In this document: positions 25,501 to 32,681 of the stretch, piece by piece
Position numbering within the stretch: the first letter of the stretch is position 1
How the letters are laid out: each line of letters begins with the position of its first letter
Source of the DNA: a virus
Virus record (IMG/VR): IMGVR_UViG_3300033148_003329
Span: 1-32,681 of that record
DNA: 32,681 nt
Direction: 5' to 3' (one strand)
Notes under the pieces: model-generated
The model's input: the letters and a program-made list of their open reading frames with translations, nothing else
Told to the model about the DNA's origin: nothing
Database searches by the model: none
Made by a program: the position numbers and the translations under genes

Positions 25501-27447
25501 CTGTTTACTGATTACGCTAACCCCGACCCCGACACGATTGCCAGTGATATTTGGATAACAAACAACGTTTGTGAGAATAATGCTGCGGATCATGATGGTA
25601 GTAACGACAATGAGATATTGCTAAATTATGTAACTAACTTTCAGATTTCTGGGAATCATATTAGTAGAGATACTTCAGTGGGAGACAAGCTAATTCATGT
25701 TATTGGATTCAATGGTTCAATCGTCAATAACTATCTATTTGAGGATACGCTGGGCAGTACAGTGCAGGCGGTCGGCACGGATCTGATCTTTCTTGAGACA
25801 GTGACCGGTCACAGTGAAGACTACGATGATGTATTTGTCTATGGGAATGTAGGTCAGTTGTACCGGCAAGACTATGTTTACCACATGAATAAGATCAAGG
25901 CTGAGTATTTCACTATCAGGGGAACTGGTGCTCCCAATAATGGTGCAGGCTTAAAGTTCCAGATTTATGATGAGGACAATAATAGCGCCGAATGGTTTGG
26001 GGTGCGGACTCAGGGCAACACATGGGCACTGATAAGCTCTGGCTTTTCTGATTCTTACACTATGCACCCTCTTCATATTGGAATTGCTGGAGGTAGTAAT
26101 CCGAGTTACTCTAATATGAAGGGGATTACCATCAACGGCGGGGCCATCGCTGATGATACTACTGGTTTTGTTGGTATCCTAAATCAGGCTCCGCAACGAG
26201 CCTTGGATGTAACTGGCAGCGTTGGGATTACTGATGCGTTGGTTATAAGTGGTGATTCGATTGTGGACTTTGCAGGAACTAATCTCTCGGTCACCGATGG
26301 TGTGCTGAATGCTTCTGGTGGGAGTGGGGGGTCTGGAGACAGTCTCTACTTTTGGGACGGGGCCGCTTATTGGGACATTATCAACGATAAGATTCAGATG
26401 ATGGAGGGGTCTGGTATCGACTTTTCCAGAGAGGATTCAACTAACTGGGACGTGATGCGAGTATCGGTACAGGATTCATTCGTCAAGAATTATGAATCTG
26501 ATGTTATGGTTGGCACTCTCACCGCTGATGGATTAACTATAGGAGCCGATGAAGATTTGACGATGGGGACCTTGGCAATATCCGAAAATGGTAGTGGCTG
26601 GCTCATCGTTCCTGGAGCGATACATCTCGATGATGGTGGTGGTGGATATGTGGTATGTGACGGTGATATGTACCTCAACTATGGGGGGGATCAATCAAAC
26701 GGACGAACCTATTTCTACGAATCGGGAAGTGGTACAGGAGCATTTTTCTTATTCGACACGCTTCAGAATAGATTTCGCTTTTCGCACATTATCCAAAAGG
26801 TTCAGGCCGATACCGTCGCTATCAGTGGCGATGTTATTACCGACTTCGCTGGGCAAGGAATGGCTGTGGTCGGTAACGCCTTGGGGATTACTGATGATGT
26901 GTTTCAGCATACGCTTGATAGTGCAGAAGTTGCCCAGATTGTCGCTGACTCCTCCTACCTTGATAATGATGATCCCAACGTAGACACGTCCCAATGGCGG
27001 ATTGCTTATGACAGTTCGCAGCATGATTATCTTCGCAGCAACGAAGAAGCCGGTGACGTTGATACTACCGGCACTAAGATTGCAGCGGCACTGGCTGATC
27101 GGGTGAGCCGGAGTGATACGCTGTCAAAGTCATTCGTTATCGGATCTATCGACGACACGTATGACTTCCCCTTCTGGCAGACAAAAGAAGCAATCACGAT
27201 TACGGCGGTTTCGGCGGTAAGTACCGGCGGGACAAATGTTGTCGGGGCACTTCAGGAATACAATGCTACCGGGACCTCTGTAGATGCCGCTGTCGATGGG
27301 GATTGGACAATTACAACCTCCGAATACACCGACGCCTCGTTCACGAATGCCGGCATCGATGCCGGTGATTGGCTTGGCTGGAAAACAACATCAGTCTCGG
27401 GAACGGTGACATTCTTCAGCATAACCTTTGAGTATACGGTGGATTGA
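22510..27447 (+). CDS. Giant tail fibre/spike with Sec signal peptide and beta-helix
   Basis: A 1645-residue protein, the largest in the window; ATG 22510, GGAG upstream. It begins MKRLFVIFALLVLAVSVLA then IPPLW, a signal peptide with cleavage after VLA. Fibre-type segments follow, including VPTQQSVKQYVDDEI (near residue 265) and ENHVLTMGAAHPEWA (near 425), which are common in phage and host fibre-like proteins. A shaft has four 14-residue AHVTDTADAIRA-like repeats (591-677). Residues about 740-1100 form a right-handed parallel beta-helix by pattern (NCDIHDGGTNGIML, LRNNTIHDNGASGIAL, IIIRNNEIWDSHSAHI). The motif AYDSSQHDYLRS occurs before (690) and after (1499) the helix. It probably binds or degrades a host surface glycan; no catalytic residues can be assigned. 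Confidence 0.8.
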   Translation: MKRLFVIFALLVLAVSVLAIPPLWKPVGDYLYPALVKDSVGVPYAGGTIFITYWTDSATYATQALTADSATVAGSAGHDFDGDTINVSDYLTSETGDIEGVTAGVGLSGGGTSGSVTLNIDSTWVDAFADTINVRLADSINVTDNEATSENNLILFAGDAAGAGVVGVESDGDFHYSPGPGVVTATTFSGVGVDVSGNITVGGNVDGYDVSVVGDKVAGIETGADVTDATNVNAAGATMNADTDVKSNGWVLDENDMASDDDTKVPTQQSVKQYVDDEIAGVGGNPWTTSGNYLYPDNATDSVVIGGNGAFAGEALTVVGSADVTNTITAPYVVATATLTEDGNAVYNASETPGGELGGTWASPTIDNDALDDQYYDAEADLTGLLDDNYQPLDAELTELADLVGSDGAIIFYDTDTWDTIKAGTENHVLTMGAAHPEWAAASGGGTSWWDTVDNRNELDYTGESQILLDIKEDNDSTIVTPGDNTVLVLGDPGPTIVDSAYRGVVTGDSLLITKAYADGLGGSGEVNTLGDTGTFNGTSGFGLAGGKTGTVLKVKGLIEGSNITITADGDSAYSIAASGSTDSSLVAQYAHVSDTADALRAEMDDSAQAYYSDSADVVGFAHVTDTADAIRAVIPDSIEIVGYAHVTDTADVLRAEMPDTAGSHAGDTATALRTEIGYIADDTTNYQTAYDSSQHDYLRSSENADWDWVDSAYFFDFSHYAVGDSSIADSANWVTAMADVEAVNGTLILPVGEYNIGTPTTTDSDHSHITIVGESKEGSILYIRDSTTWWMSDDVTIKNLTIKSTNGEAGVLLRFGGTAASHCYVDNIIGEEVSIRFADVDYWGVTNSEINASKNQPLTANGGITTFNDCRYGLVENCDIHDGGTNGIMLHNGSEYITLRNNTIHDNGASGIALFATVSSPPAGGHKIVIEGNQIWGHSVHDGIDINPNGYKYSDSAGIIIRNNEIWDSHSAHIYVSVGGVWIDGNKLYDGDSYAILFTDYANPDPDTIASDIWITNNVCENNAADHDGSNDNEILLNYVTNFQISGNHISRDTSVGDKLIHVIGFNGSIVNNYLFEDTLGSTVQAVGTDLIFLETVTGHSEDYDDVFVYGNVGQLYRQDYVYHMNKIKAEYFTIRGTGAPNNGAGLKFQIYDEDNNSAEWFGVRTQGNTWALISSGFSDSYTMHPLHIGIAGGSNPSYSNMKGITINGGAIADDTTGFVGILNQAPQRALDVTGSVGITDALVISGDSIVDFAGTNLSVTDGVLNASGGSGGSGDSLYFWDGAAYWDIINDKIQMMEGSGIDFSREDSTNWDVMRVSVQDSFVKNYESDVMVGTLTADGLTIGADEDLTMGTLAISENGSGWLIVPGAIHLDDGGGGYVVCDGDMYLNYGGDQSNGRTYFYESGSGTGAFFLFDTLQNRFRFSHIIQKVQADTVAISGDVITDFAGQGMAVVGNALGITDDVFQHTLDSAEVAQIVADSSYLDNDDPNVDTSQWRIAYDSSQHDYLRSNEEAGDVDTTGTKIAAALADRVSRSDTLSKSFVIGSIDDTYDFPFWQTKEAITITAVSAVSTGGTNVVGALQEYNATGTSVDAAVDGDWTITTSEYTDASFTNAGIDAGDWLGWKTTSVSGTVTFFSITFEYTVD
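24280..24540 (+). repeat. Four 14-residue shaft repeats in the giant fibre gene
   Basis: Coding units at 24280-24321, 24373-24414, 24442-24483 and 24499-24540 encode AHVSDTADALRAEM, AHVTDTADAIRAVI, AHVTDTADVLRAEM and a diverged SHAGDTATALRTEI. Linkers vary in length. DNA copies differ mostly at third positions. Confidence 0.75.
24577..24612 (+). repeat. Copy 1 of the AYDSSQHDYLRS element before the beta-helix
   Basis: This 36-base segment encodes AYDSSQHDYLRS, identical in protein to 27004-27039. The DNA copies match at 31 of 36 positions, and every difference is silent, so the peptide itself has been conserved after an old duplication. Confidence 0.8.
27004..27039 (+). repeat. Copy 2 of the AYDSSQHDYLRS element after the beta-helix
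   Basis: Second copy of the element at 24577-24612, about 2.4 kb downstream in the same frame of the same gene. Together they bracket the beta-helix and the segment behind it. Confidence 0.8.
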
Positions 27448-28832
27448 TGATGCTTAGAGTTCTGTTTTGCACACTGTTGTTTGCCGCCTCGATCTCGGCA
27501 ACCGGAATCCCGGTGGTCGAAAGCTACACGTCGAACAACAGTGGCGGTGGCCTTCAGGATTCCATTAGGCTGGGGAAGCCCTCCGGGGTCGCCACCGGGG
27601 ATTTGTTATTAGTAATGGTGGGGAACGATAATATGGGGGTTGCTCCATCTTTTCAGGCGATACCCGACTGGACACAATTTGTCCACCAGGGTGATGCGGA
27701 CTCGGATTGCAAATTGGTTTGTTACTGGCGGATAGCTGACGGCACAGAGGCGGACACAATTCAGGTTGATTGTACTGGCGACGATGAAATATGGGGATGG
27801 TATATTAGGGTAAGTGGAGTCGACGACGACAGACCTATTGACGATACTGGGTCTGCGTATGTTTACAGTTACGAATCTTCTCACGCCATAACGGAAGCAA
27901 CGTCAACGGTAGATAGTTGTCTTGGTTTCTATGTCCTTGCATTTGACGGCGGCGACGGGTATCCATTTGGCATTTCCGGTACTGGCTGGACAGAGGAGGA
28001 CGAACAACAGTCGGGTTCGGATGCTGTTGATGCTTCGGGCGTATGGGGTACAAAGGAATTGGCGACTCACGGTGGGACGGGGACGGCTACGGTTAGCTCT
28101 AGCGTTTCCGATGGTGCCACGGGCATCCAATTTGTTGTGGCTCCCTTTAGGGCGGTGGACACCCTCAGCGACACGTCGGATATTTATGACGCGGTACTTT
28201 ACAATTATGCGAATTGCGATGGTGACGTGGTAGGGGAAGACTGTTTTCGATACAATGCCGGGGGGCTTTATACTGGCCGAGTGGGAACCGCCGGGGGAAA
28301 CTTTTCCACAATAGTGATGTCATTCCCCGGCTGGGATGGTGTTGTTCCCGATTCGTCTGAATTGGTTCTGTATTGTCTTGGTGAGAATGCAACTACGGAC
28401 AAGGATCTCATCTGCTACCCACTGACAACGGCTTTTATAGAGGGGAATGAGCTAAAAAGTAACGCCGGTGATTACCCAAACCCCGATAGTGGGGTGACGT
28501 GGAACCACGCCTACCTCGACGACGGGGATGCCGATTCGCTGAACTGGACGACGGCAGGGGGAGACTACACTACCGCCGTTGCCTGCACAGTATCGATAAC
28601 CAACGCCACCGCTTATTTCTCGCTGAAGCCATTTAATCGCATACTGAATTATATGGATACGTCGTCGACATATTATGGGGTTCGGTTTTTGGTCTCGCCA
28701 GCCACCCCCTTATTTAATACCGGGAAGACGTTCCGATTGTCCGAGACGGGCACGGGGACCGAGCCACGACTGATCCTGTACACGACGGAAGCTGAAGACA
28801 CTGCCGTGGGTCAGGTGATAATCATACAATGA
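27447..28832 (+). CDS. Exported tail-spike candidate with carbohydrate-binding-like domains
   Basis: A 461-residue protein; ATG 27447 shares bases with the previous stop (TGATG), and ATG 27450 is an alternative. It begins MMLRVLFCTLLFAASISA then TGIPVV, a signal peptide with cleavage after ISA. Residues about 20-150 (KPSGVATGDLLLVMVGND, VCYWRIADGTEADT, WYIRVSGVDDDRPI) match a beta-sandwich pattern seen in phage and secreted bacterial surface proteins. Residues about 235-455 (SELVLYCLGENATT, CYPLTTAFIEGN, GVTWNHAYLDDGD, EPRLILYT) resemble a DNRLRE/CBM96-type carbohydrate-binding domain. About nine mature cysteines could form disulphides outside the cytoplasm. The role as receptor-binding protein is inferred. 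Confidence 0.68.
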   Translation: MMLRVLFCTLLFAASISATGIPVVESYTSNNSGGGLQDSIRLGKPSGVATGDLLLVMVGNDNMGVAPSFQAIPDWTQFVHQGDADSDCKLVCYWRIADGTEADTIQVDCTGDDEIWGWYIRVSGVDDDRPIDDTGSAYVYSYESSHAITEATSTVDSCLGFYVLAFDGGDGYPFGISGTGWTEEDEQQSGSDAVDASGVWGTKELATHGGTGTATVSSSVSDGATGIQFVVAPFRAVDTLSDTSDIYDAVLYNYANCDGDVVGEDCFRYNAGGLYTGRVGTAGGNFSTIVMSFPGWDGVVPDSSELVLYCLGENATTDKDLICYPLTTAFIEGNELKSNAGDYPNPDSGVTWNHAYLDDGDADSLNWTTAGGDYTTAVACTVSITNATAYFSLKPFNRILNYMDTSSTYYGVRFLVSPATPLFNTGKTFRLSETGTGTEPRLILYTTEAEDTAVGQVIIIQ

Positions 28833-30742
28833 AGCAGATAGTCTACATACTGACAATGATACTGCTATGCGGTAAGGTGTGGGCCTTCGGGCCGACAGGC
28901 TGTAACGACTCAATCGGGACTTCTTTATCGTCCGCAATATCTATTAGTGATACCTGTTACTACCTGACGGGGAATCAGTGGACCTCTGGTTCTCGCGGAG
29001 TTATTCAGTCAGGCGTTCACGACATCAGACTAAACCTCCGGGGCTATACGGTTACTTTCGCGGGATCAGGAAGTGATACGGGCGAGTATGGTCTGAGCAT
29101 TGGTGCTAATTGTTATAATATAACCATTCACAACGGCAACATCGTTCACGGTGGTGACAGTACCACTGACGGCTCCAATTGTATAGAAATTGGGTCTGGC
29201 TGCCATGATATTAAGTTCAGCAATTGTAGTCTGTACGTTCAGGGTGGGAATGCAACCTGCGTAAACGGTGAGGTTTCCGGCCTCTATGATATTCGCTTCG
29301 ATACTTGTGATTTTCGTTCCGACGCATGGGGGTTTACCAGTGCCAACGCTAGCGACCAACATCCGGTGAAGTTTACCGATATGGCTCCCAGCGGGTTAGG
29401 TAATGACACTCTGACGTGGTTAGAGCCGGACGTGAATGGGTACGATTTCTTGTTTTATGGCTGTCGGCTATGGGGACCGGGTGGGCTGTCTGTTGGCGGG
29501 GTAACGGTCATTGCCCAATGCAGCCTTACGGTGGATGCTCGCAATGACTTTTACTCTTACCCCAGTGACGCCGCCGATCACGGCATGAAAAACTCCTGTG
29601 CTATTGGTGGCGCGCTAAGATGTGATTCCAGCGGTCGCACTGCGGTAATCTGTTCAACAACGATACGAGCCGGGACGAACTATGCCGGTTGCGACGAGGG
29701 GATGTTGCTTCAAACTGCGCGAGGTTATCCGGGGTATGAGATTCGCGTATTCGACAACGATGTGGATGTTCACTGTGGCAAAGACCACTATTATGGTTAC
29801 ACGGACAATACCGGCTGGAACTGCAAGGCGGTCAAGTTTAGGGGTGGTTGTAACAGTATCAAATTGTATGACAACACTCTCAAAACAACCGTCGGGGACA
29901 CTACCCTGTCGTCTTATGGCATGAAGTCGGCGACCCTCTATTTGATCTCTAACTATGATGGTGGCGCGGGGCTTTACGGCCACCTTGATAGTAATCATTG
30001 GATTTACAACAACACTATCATAGCCGACACAAATGGCACTGCCATTAACAGGCAACGGGCGGTAATGATCTCGGCGGGTGACAATTATCCGTCAATGGAC
30101 CACGATTGGGACTCGGTGAATATCAACTGGTATGGAAACAGTGTTCAGTCGAATGGTTGGTGTTATGACATTGGGGATGAAGACGGTGACGCAAGAGGTG
30201 TCAAGATACGAGAAGACACAATCAATCTCCTTTCTCAAGTTGGCAGTGAATATCACAACACTGTCTGCATTGCTACTGATTGGGGTGAGAGTGATTCCTG
30301 TATCAACAATCGGTTGCAAGATTGCTATTATACCTCTGGCGATGAAACTGATGTTATCATGTGGGCCAATACGTGGAGCGAATTGGAGTTATGGCGAACG
30401 ATCCAATGTACTGTAATGGCGGGATCGTCACCGGCCAACGGAGTCGAGGTGTGGTTCAAGAATTCGGCCAACAGCGATTCCCTGACAGCCACAAGTGACG
30501 CTAACGGATTAGCCACAAAGACTGTTCGGTATTACGACAATTTCACCGGCAGCGGCTCACCGGCTGATACACTAATTGCCGACTACTATCCCTTCACTAT
30601 CGGGGCAGTGATTAACGACAGCACCGTTACGGACACGCTCAACGTGGAGTGGGATAACTATCAAATAACGCTTACGGGTCCGGAGGGCGGAGGCACGACC
30701 AAGAAGACAGGAGCGGTGAAACTGGGAAAGGTGAAATTATGA
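28829..30742 (+). CDS. Exported cysteine-rich beta-helix tail-spike candidate
   Basis: A 637-residue protein; ATG 28829 overlaps the previous stop as ATGA. It starts MKQIVYILTMILLCGKVWA then FGPTGC, a signal peptide with cleavage after VWA. Most of the mature protein follows the short-strand pattern of a right-handed beta-helix (GLSIGANCYNITIHNGNIVH, CIEIGSGCHDIKFSNCSL, YDIRFDTCDFRS). About 22 cysteines recur, often in the turn position of successive coils, which would allow a ladder of disulphides after export. Residues about 528-600 (CTVMAGSSPANGVEVWF, TSDANGLATKTVRYY) look like a small Ig-like regulatory domain. Likely a glycan-binding or glycan-cleaving spike; the catalytic residues are not identifiable by eye. 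Confidence 0.68.
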   Translation: MKQIVYILTMILLCGKVWAFGPTGCNDSIGTSLSSAISISDTCYYLTGNQWTSGSRGVIQSGVHDIRLNLRGYTVTFAGSGSDTGEYGLSIGANCYNITIHNGNIVHGGDSTTDGSNCIEIGSGCHDIKFSNCSLYVQGGNATCVNGEVSGLYDIRFDTCDFRSDAWGFTSANASDQHPVKFTDMAPSGLGNDTLTWLEPDVNGYDFLFYGCRLWGPGGLSVGGVTVIAQCSLTVDARNDFYSYPSDAADHGMKNSCAIGGALRCDSSGRTAVICSTTIRAGTNYAGCDEGMLLQTARGYPGYEIRVFDNDVDVHCGKDHYYGYTDNTGWNCKAVKFRGGCNSIKLYDNTLKTTVGDTTLSSYGMKSATLYLISNYDGGAGLYGHLDSNHWIYNNTIIADTNGTAINRQRAVMISAGDNYPSMDHDWDSVNINWYGNSVQSNGWCYDIGDEDGDARGVKIREDTINLLSQVGSEYHNTVCIATDWGESDSCINNRLQDCYYTSGDETDVIMWANTWSELELWRTIQCTVMAGSSPANGVEVWFKNSANSDSLTATSDANGLATKTVRYYDNFTGSGSPADTLIADYYPFTIGAVINDSTVTDTLNVEWDNYQITLTGPEGGGTTKKTGAVKLGKVKL

Positions 30743-31758
30743 ATAGAGAAGAAAAGCATTTGTTGTCGGCCACAGGGATTGTTATCCTGTTTCTGGTAAT
30801 ACTCTTCTGCCTGATACCGATGATGAGCCATGCGGGGACTTACTATTTGCGTTGGGAAGTTCCTGATTATGATGCATGGGCGGCGTATGACAGCCTTCGC
30901 GTAATTGCGTATGACGCTAATACTCCCAATACTCCGGCTTGCTCGTTAAATACCGGCAGCTTCCCCTTCGTGGATTCTCTCGGACCGCTCGACTCGACCA
31001 AGGCTTACGTTGTGTGGGAGTTTCGCGGGTATGCCGATTTTGATTCGTTGGCTCCCATGTCAGCTCTACATATCTCGCCAATTGAGGTTTCGGCGTCCGC
31101 TACGGTTGATTATGGCGAGATGAATGATACTTTATCTGCTCATCACGGGTCTGGATCATGGACCCCGTCAGGTACGGGAGCGGCCTCGGTTCGGTTCTTT
31201 GTCTACAGCACTGCGGGTGATAGTTCGACACCGGTTCCTGGTGTTCAGGTGAGTGTGAAGAACAGAGCCCAAACCCTTGAACATGGTCGAGGCGGTACGT
31301 CTACAGATTCGGGTTTGGTCACACTCAACGTGCCGGAGGATACGGTAGTAGTGATCGCCGATCTCACTGGTTGGACTTTCCCGACTTTCGATACGACGGT
31401 CATGGTCGGGGATTCTACTTACTATATTTACGGCACGTGGTTCACGCCGGACGCGCCGAGCGATAGTAACAGTTGTACAGTGTATGGCTATCTCGCACGG
31501 TCGACCGGTGATCCTACCTACGCAAATCGCCTGATTACATTTACACTGCCTAAGATGGTAACAAATTCGTGTAATGGGCAGGATATCATTGACCTGATGG
31601 AAACGGCTATAACCGATTCTGTCGGTTACTATGAACAAGAGTTGGCATGGTCATCGTGTATTGGCGACTTGGAGTACACGATCAGTTATGGTCAGGGCAA
31701 AACCAAGAAGATCACGGTGCCGGATTCGACGAGTTACCAGGTGGTGTGGGATGATTGA
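30739..31758 (+). CDS. Exported fibre-like protein with Ig-like domains
   Basis: A 339-residue protein; ATG 30739 overlaps the previous stop (ATGA). The N-terminus is a long, polar start followed by a hydrophobic core (ATGIVILFLVILFCLIPMM) and SHA/GTYYL, a signal peptide or, if uncut, an anchor. The mature part begins with a beta-sandwich (YYLRWEVPDYDAW, LRVIAYD), contains SAHHGSGSW, a phrase like those in many phage fibres, and continues with an Ig-like domain (PVPGVQVSVKNRAQTLEHGR, STDSGLVTLNVPEDTVVVIA) and a second one that holds three cysteines. It is the last of four consecutive exported tail candidates before the lysis genes. No enzyme motif is seen. Confidence 0.65.
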   Translation: MNREEKHLLSATGIVILFLVILFCLIPMMSHAGTYYLRWEVPDYDAWAAYDSLRVIAYDANTPNTPACSLNTGSFPFVDSLGPLDSTKAYVVWEFRGYADFDSLAPMSALHISPIEVSASATVDYGEMNDTLSAHHGSGSWTPSGTGAASVRFFVYSTAGDSSTPVPGVQVSVKNRAQTLEHGRGGTSTDSGLVTLNVPEDTVVVIADLTGWTFPTFDTTVMVGDSTYYIYGTWFTPDAPSDSNSCTVYGYLARSTGDPTYANRLITFTLPKMVTNSCNGQDIIDLMETAITDSVGYYEQELAWSSCIGDLEYTISYGQGKTKKITVPDSTSYQVVWDD

Positions 31759-32269
31759 TGTACTGCCGCCGAATCTGGCTGAGTTAGGGATACAAAGAAA
31801 GCATCCGATTAGTGCCGCCGATCTTGAGACTATCTGGCGAATCCCGGACTACCCGGTAATCACTCAGTATCTCAGGCTCTGCGATCAGTTGGGTTGGGAA
31901 CCGTTTGGTGGCGGAACGCGACAGATTCAAGGCTCGCACTCACAGCCCGGATTCATCACTTCCGGCTACCGAGATGCGATCATTAACGGCAACAAGCACT
32001 CAGCGCATCGATATGCGTTGGCTCTCGATATTCACGTTGGAAATGCTCAGGCCCAGATTGCGGCAGCCCACAAAGCGGTTAACTATTTCAACCGAGTAGG
32101 ATTGTATCCGGACGGCAGCTTTATCCATGTTGACTTGATGCCGTTCACTTGGGTCGAGATATACCGCAGGAAGCGGTTCTGGGTCACAGGAGCATCGAAA
32201 ACAGTGTTCAGTTCAAATGATCTACGAGCTGCAATCAGTCATGTTGAACAACGGATGGCGAAAGGATAA
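31751..32269 (+). CDS. M15-type peptidase, probable endolysin
   Basis: A 172-residue protein from ATG 31751, overlapping the previous gene by eight bases. It cleaves peptidoglycan cross-links or stem peptides at the end of infection. Zinc ligands are recognisable: FITSGYRD (68-75), KHSAHRYALALDIHV (82-96) with His86 and Asp93, and GSFIHVDLMP (122-131) with His126. The usual S-x-H-x-x-G-x-A-x-D motif has Ala in place of Gly here. There is no signal peptide, so access to the wall depends on the holin encoded immediately downstream. The size is that of a single-domain D-alanyl-D-alanine peptidase; no separate wall-binding domain is present. Confidence 0.85.
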   Translation: MIDVLPPNLAELGIQRKHPISAADLETIWRIPDYPVITQYLRLCDQLGWEPFGGGTRQIQGSHSQPGFITSGYRDAIINGNKHSAHRYALALDIHVGNAQAQIAAAHKAVNYFNRVGLYPDGSFIHVDLMPFTWVEIYRRKRFWVTGASKTVFSSNDLRAAISHVEQRMAKG

Positions 32270-32272
32270 AGG

Positions 32273-32476
32273 ATGGAAAAGGTTTTGGAATTTCTCAAAG
32301 CTGTGCTGGACAAGATGCCAGCCAAAGCATTCGTAGCTATGTTCGGTATTGCTGCGCTTTGGTATCTGCCGGAGCAATTCGCGAGTATGGCCCCCATGAA
32401 CTTCGGGATCGCGCAGGGTGGAATCATCTTCATTGTCGTCGCCCTGTTCTTCGTGAAGTTCCAAAAGAAAGGGTAG
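32273..32476 (+). CDS. Probable holin
   Basis: A 67-residue protein with AAAGGATAAAGG before ATG 32273, three bases after the endolysin stop. It has two predicted membrane helices (about 18-34, KAFVAMFGIAALWYLP, and 45-62, IAQGGIIFIVVALFFV) and a basic C-terminus (KFQKKG), the usual form of a class II holin, which makes holes in the inner membrane at a set time and releases the endolysin. The adjacent peptidase gene supports the call. Other two-helix membrane proteins cannot be excluded. Confidence 0.75.
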   Translation: MEKVLEFLKAVLDKMPAKAFVAMFGIAALWYLPEQFASMAPMNFGIAQGGIIFIVVALFFVKFQKKG

Positions 32477-32480
32477 ACCG

Positions 32481-32681
32481 ATGCCAGCAAACACTGATGT
32501 TATTGTCGCCGATCTCGCTGTTTATTTCGGAACGCATGACGCCGAGAAGATCCTTGCTCGTGTCACGGCGGACCCGATTGGCGCATGGTTTGCCGGTGAT
32601 CTCGGAAATCTCCTCAAGTATGCGGCCTATCACATAGACACGATGGGTCGTGACGCAGAGGGGCTATTGGGTGGAGAGAAA
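32481..32681 (+). CDS. Hypothetical protein, 3' end cut by window edge
   Basis: ATG 32481 lies two bases after the holin stop region, and the frame is open to the last base (67 complete codons). The visible part is helical and without signal peptide or membrane helix (MPANTDVIVADLAVYFG, then LLKYAAYHIDTMGRDAEGLL). The ribosome binding site may be the AAAGGG of 32468-32473. Not recognised. The final codon ends exactly at the window end and is in phase with the open frame at base 1. Confidence 0.6.
   Translation, partial: MPANTDVIVADLAVYFGTHDAEKILARVTADPIGAWFAGDLGNLLKYAAYHIDTMGRDAEGLLGGEK

Noticed and set aside
22510-31758. Diversity-generating retroelement acting on the fibre genes
   Set aside because: No reverse transcriptase gene and no template/variable repeat pair with adenine-specific changes is visible in the window.

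Overview
The window is a dense block of late genes from a tailed double-stranded DNA bacteriophage with a short-tailed (podovirus-like) gene plan. All recognised genes lie on the + strand, most are separated by a few bases or overlap by 1-20, and no integrase, polymerase, tRNA or CRISPR array is visible. No tape measure, sheath or tail-tube gene was recognised. The major capsid protein resembles the N4-gp56 family. The host cannot be named from the sequence. The many Sec-type signal peptides and the lysis genes suggest a bacterium with a conventional Sec pathway and peptidoglycan, probably diderm and uncultured (inference).

Layout. Bases 1-1362 hold six or so small genes, one with an OmpR/PhoB-like winged helix and one apparently frameshifted. 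A rho-independent terminator (1476-1507), an 8-bp palindrome, a tandem 14-bp repeat and a 17-bp inverted repeat (1513-1555) separate them from the late operon. Packaging and head genes follow: small and large terminase (1626-3537), portal (3541-5685), a basic protein, a paralogous pair of signal-peptide proteins (6172-7236), a small protein, scaffold (7521-8510), major capsid (8552-9847) and a zinc-ribbon protein. Two neck/adaptor proteins (10142-11424), a small basic protein, a beta-propeller-like tail hub (11600-14590) and a membrane-targeted protein come next. Three large cysteine-free proteins, candidates for DNA-ejection proteins, fill 15382-22236; the third is a polyvalent protein with a zinc-peptidase motif. 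A membrane-anchored coiled-coil protein precedes four large signal-peptide fibre or spike candidates (22510-31758). A lysis pair, M15 peptidase and holin, follows (31751-32476), and a partial gene closes the window.

The outstanding feature is a set of nine proteins that begin with textbook Sec signal peptides: two in the head region, the second neck protein, the tail hub, the protein behind the hub, and all four fibre/spike candidates. Terminase, portal, scaffold, capsid, first neck protein and ejection candidates have none. The export boundary therefore falls between the two neck proteins. This suggests, as inference, that heads are built in the cytoplasm while most tail parts are exported and join the heads later, in or beyond the inner membrane. 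Cysteine use agrees in part: the exported spike candidates are cysteine-rich, while the three ejection candidates have no cysteine in about 2,280 residues.
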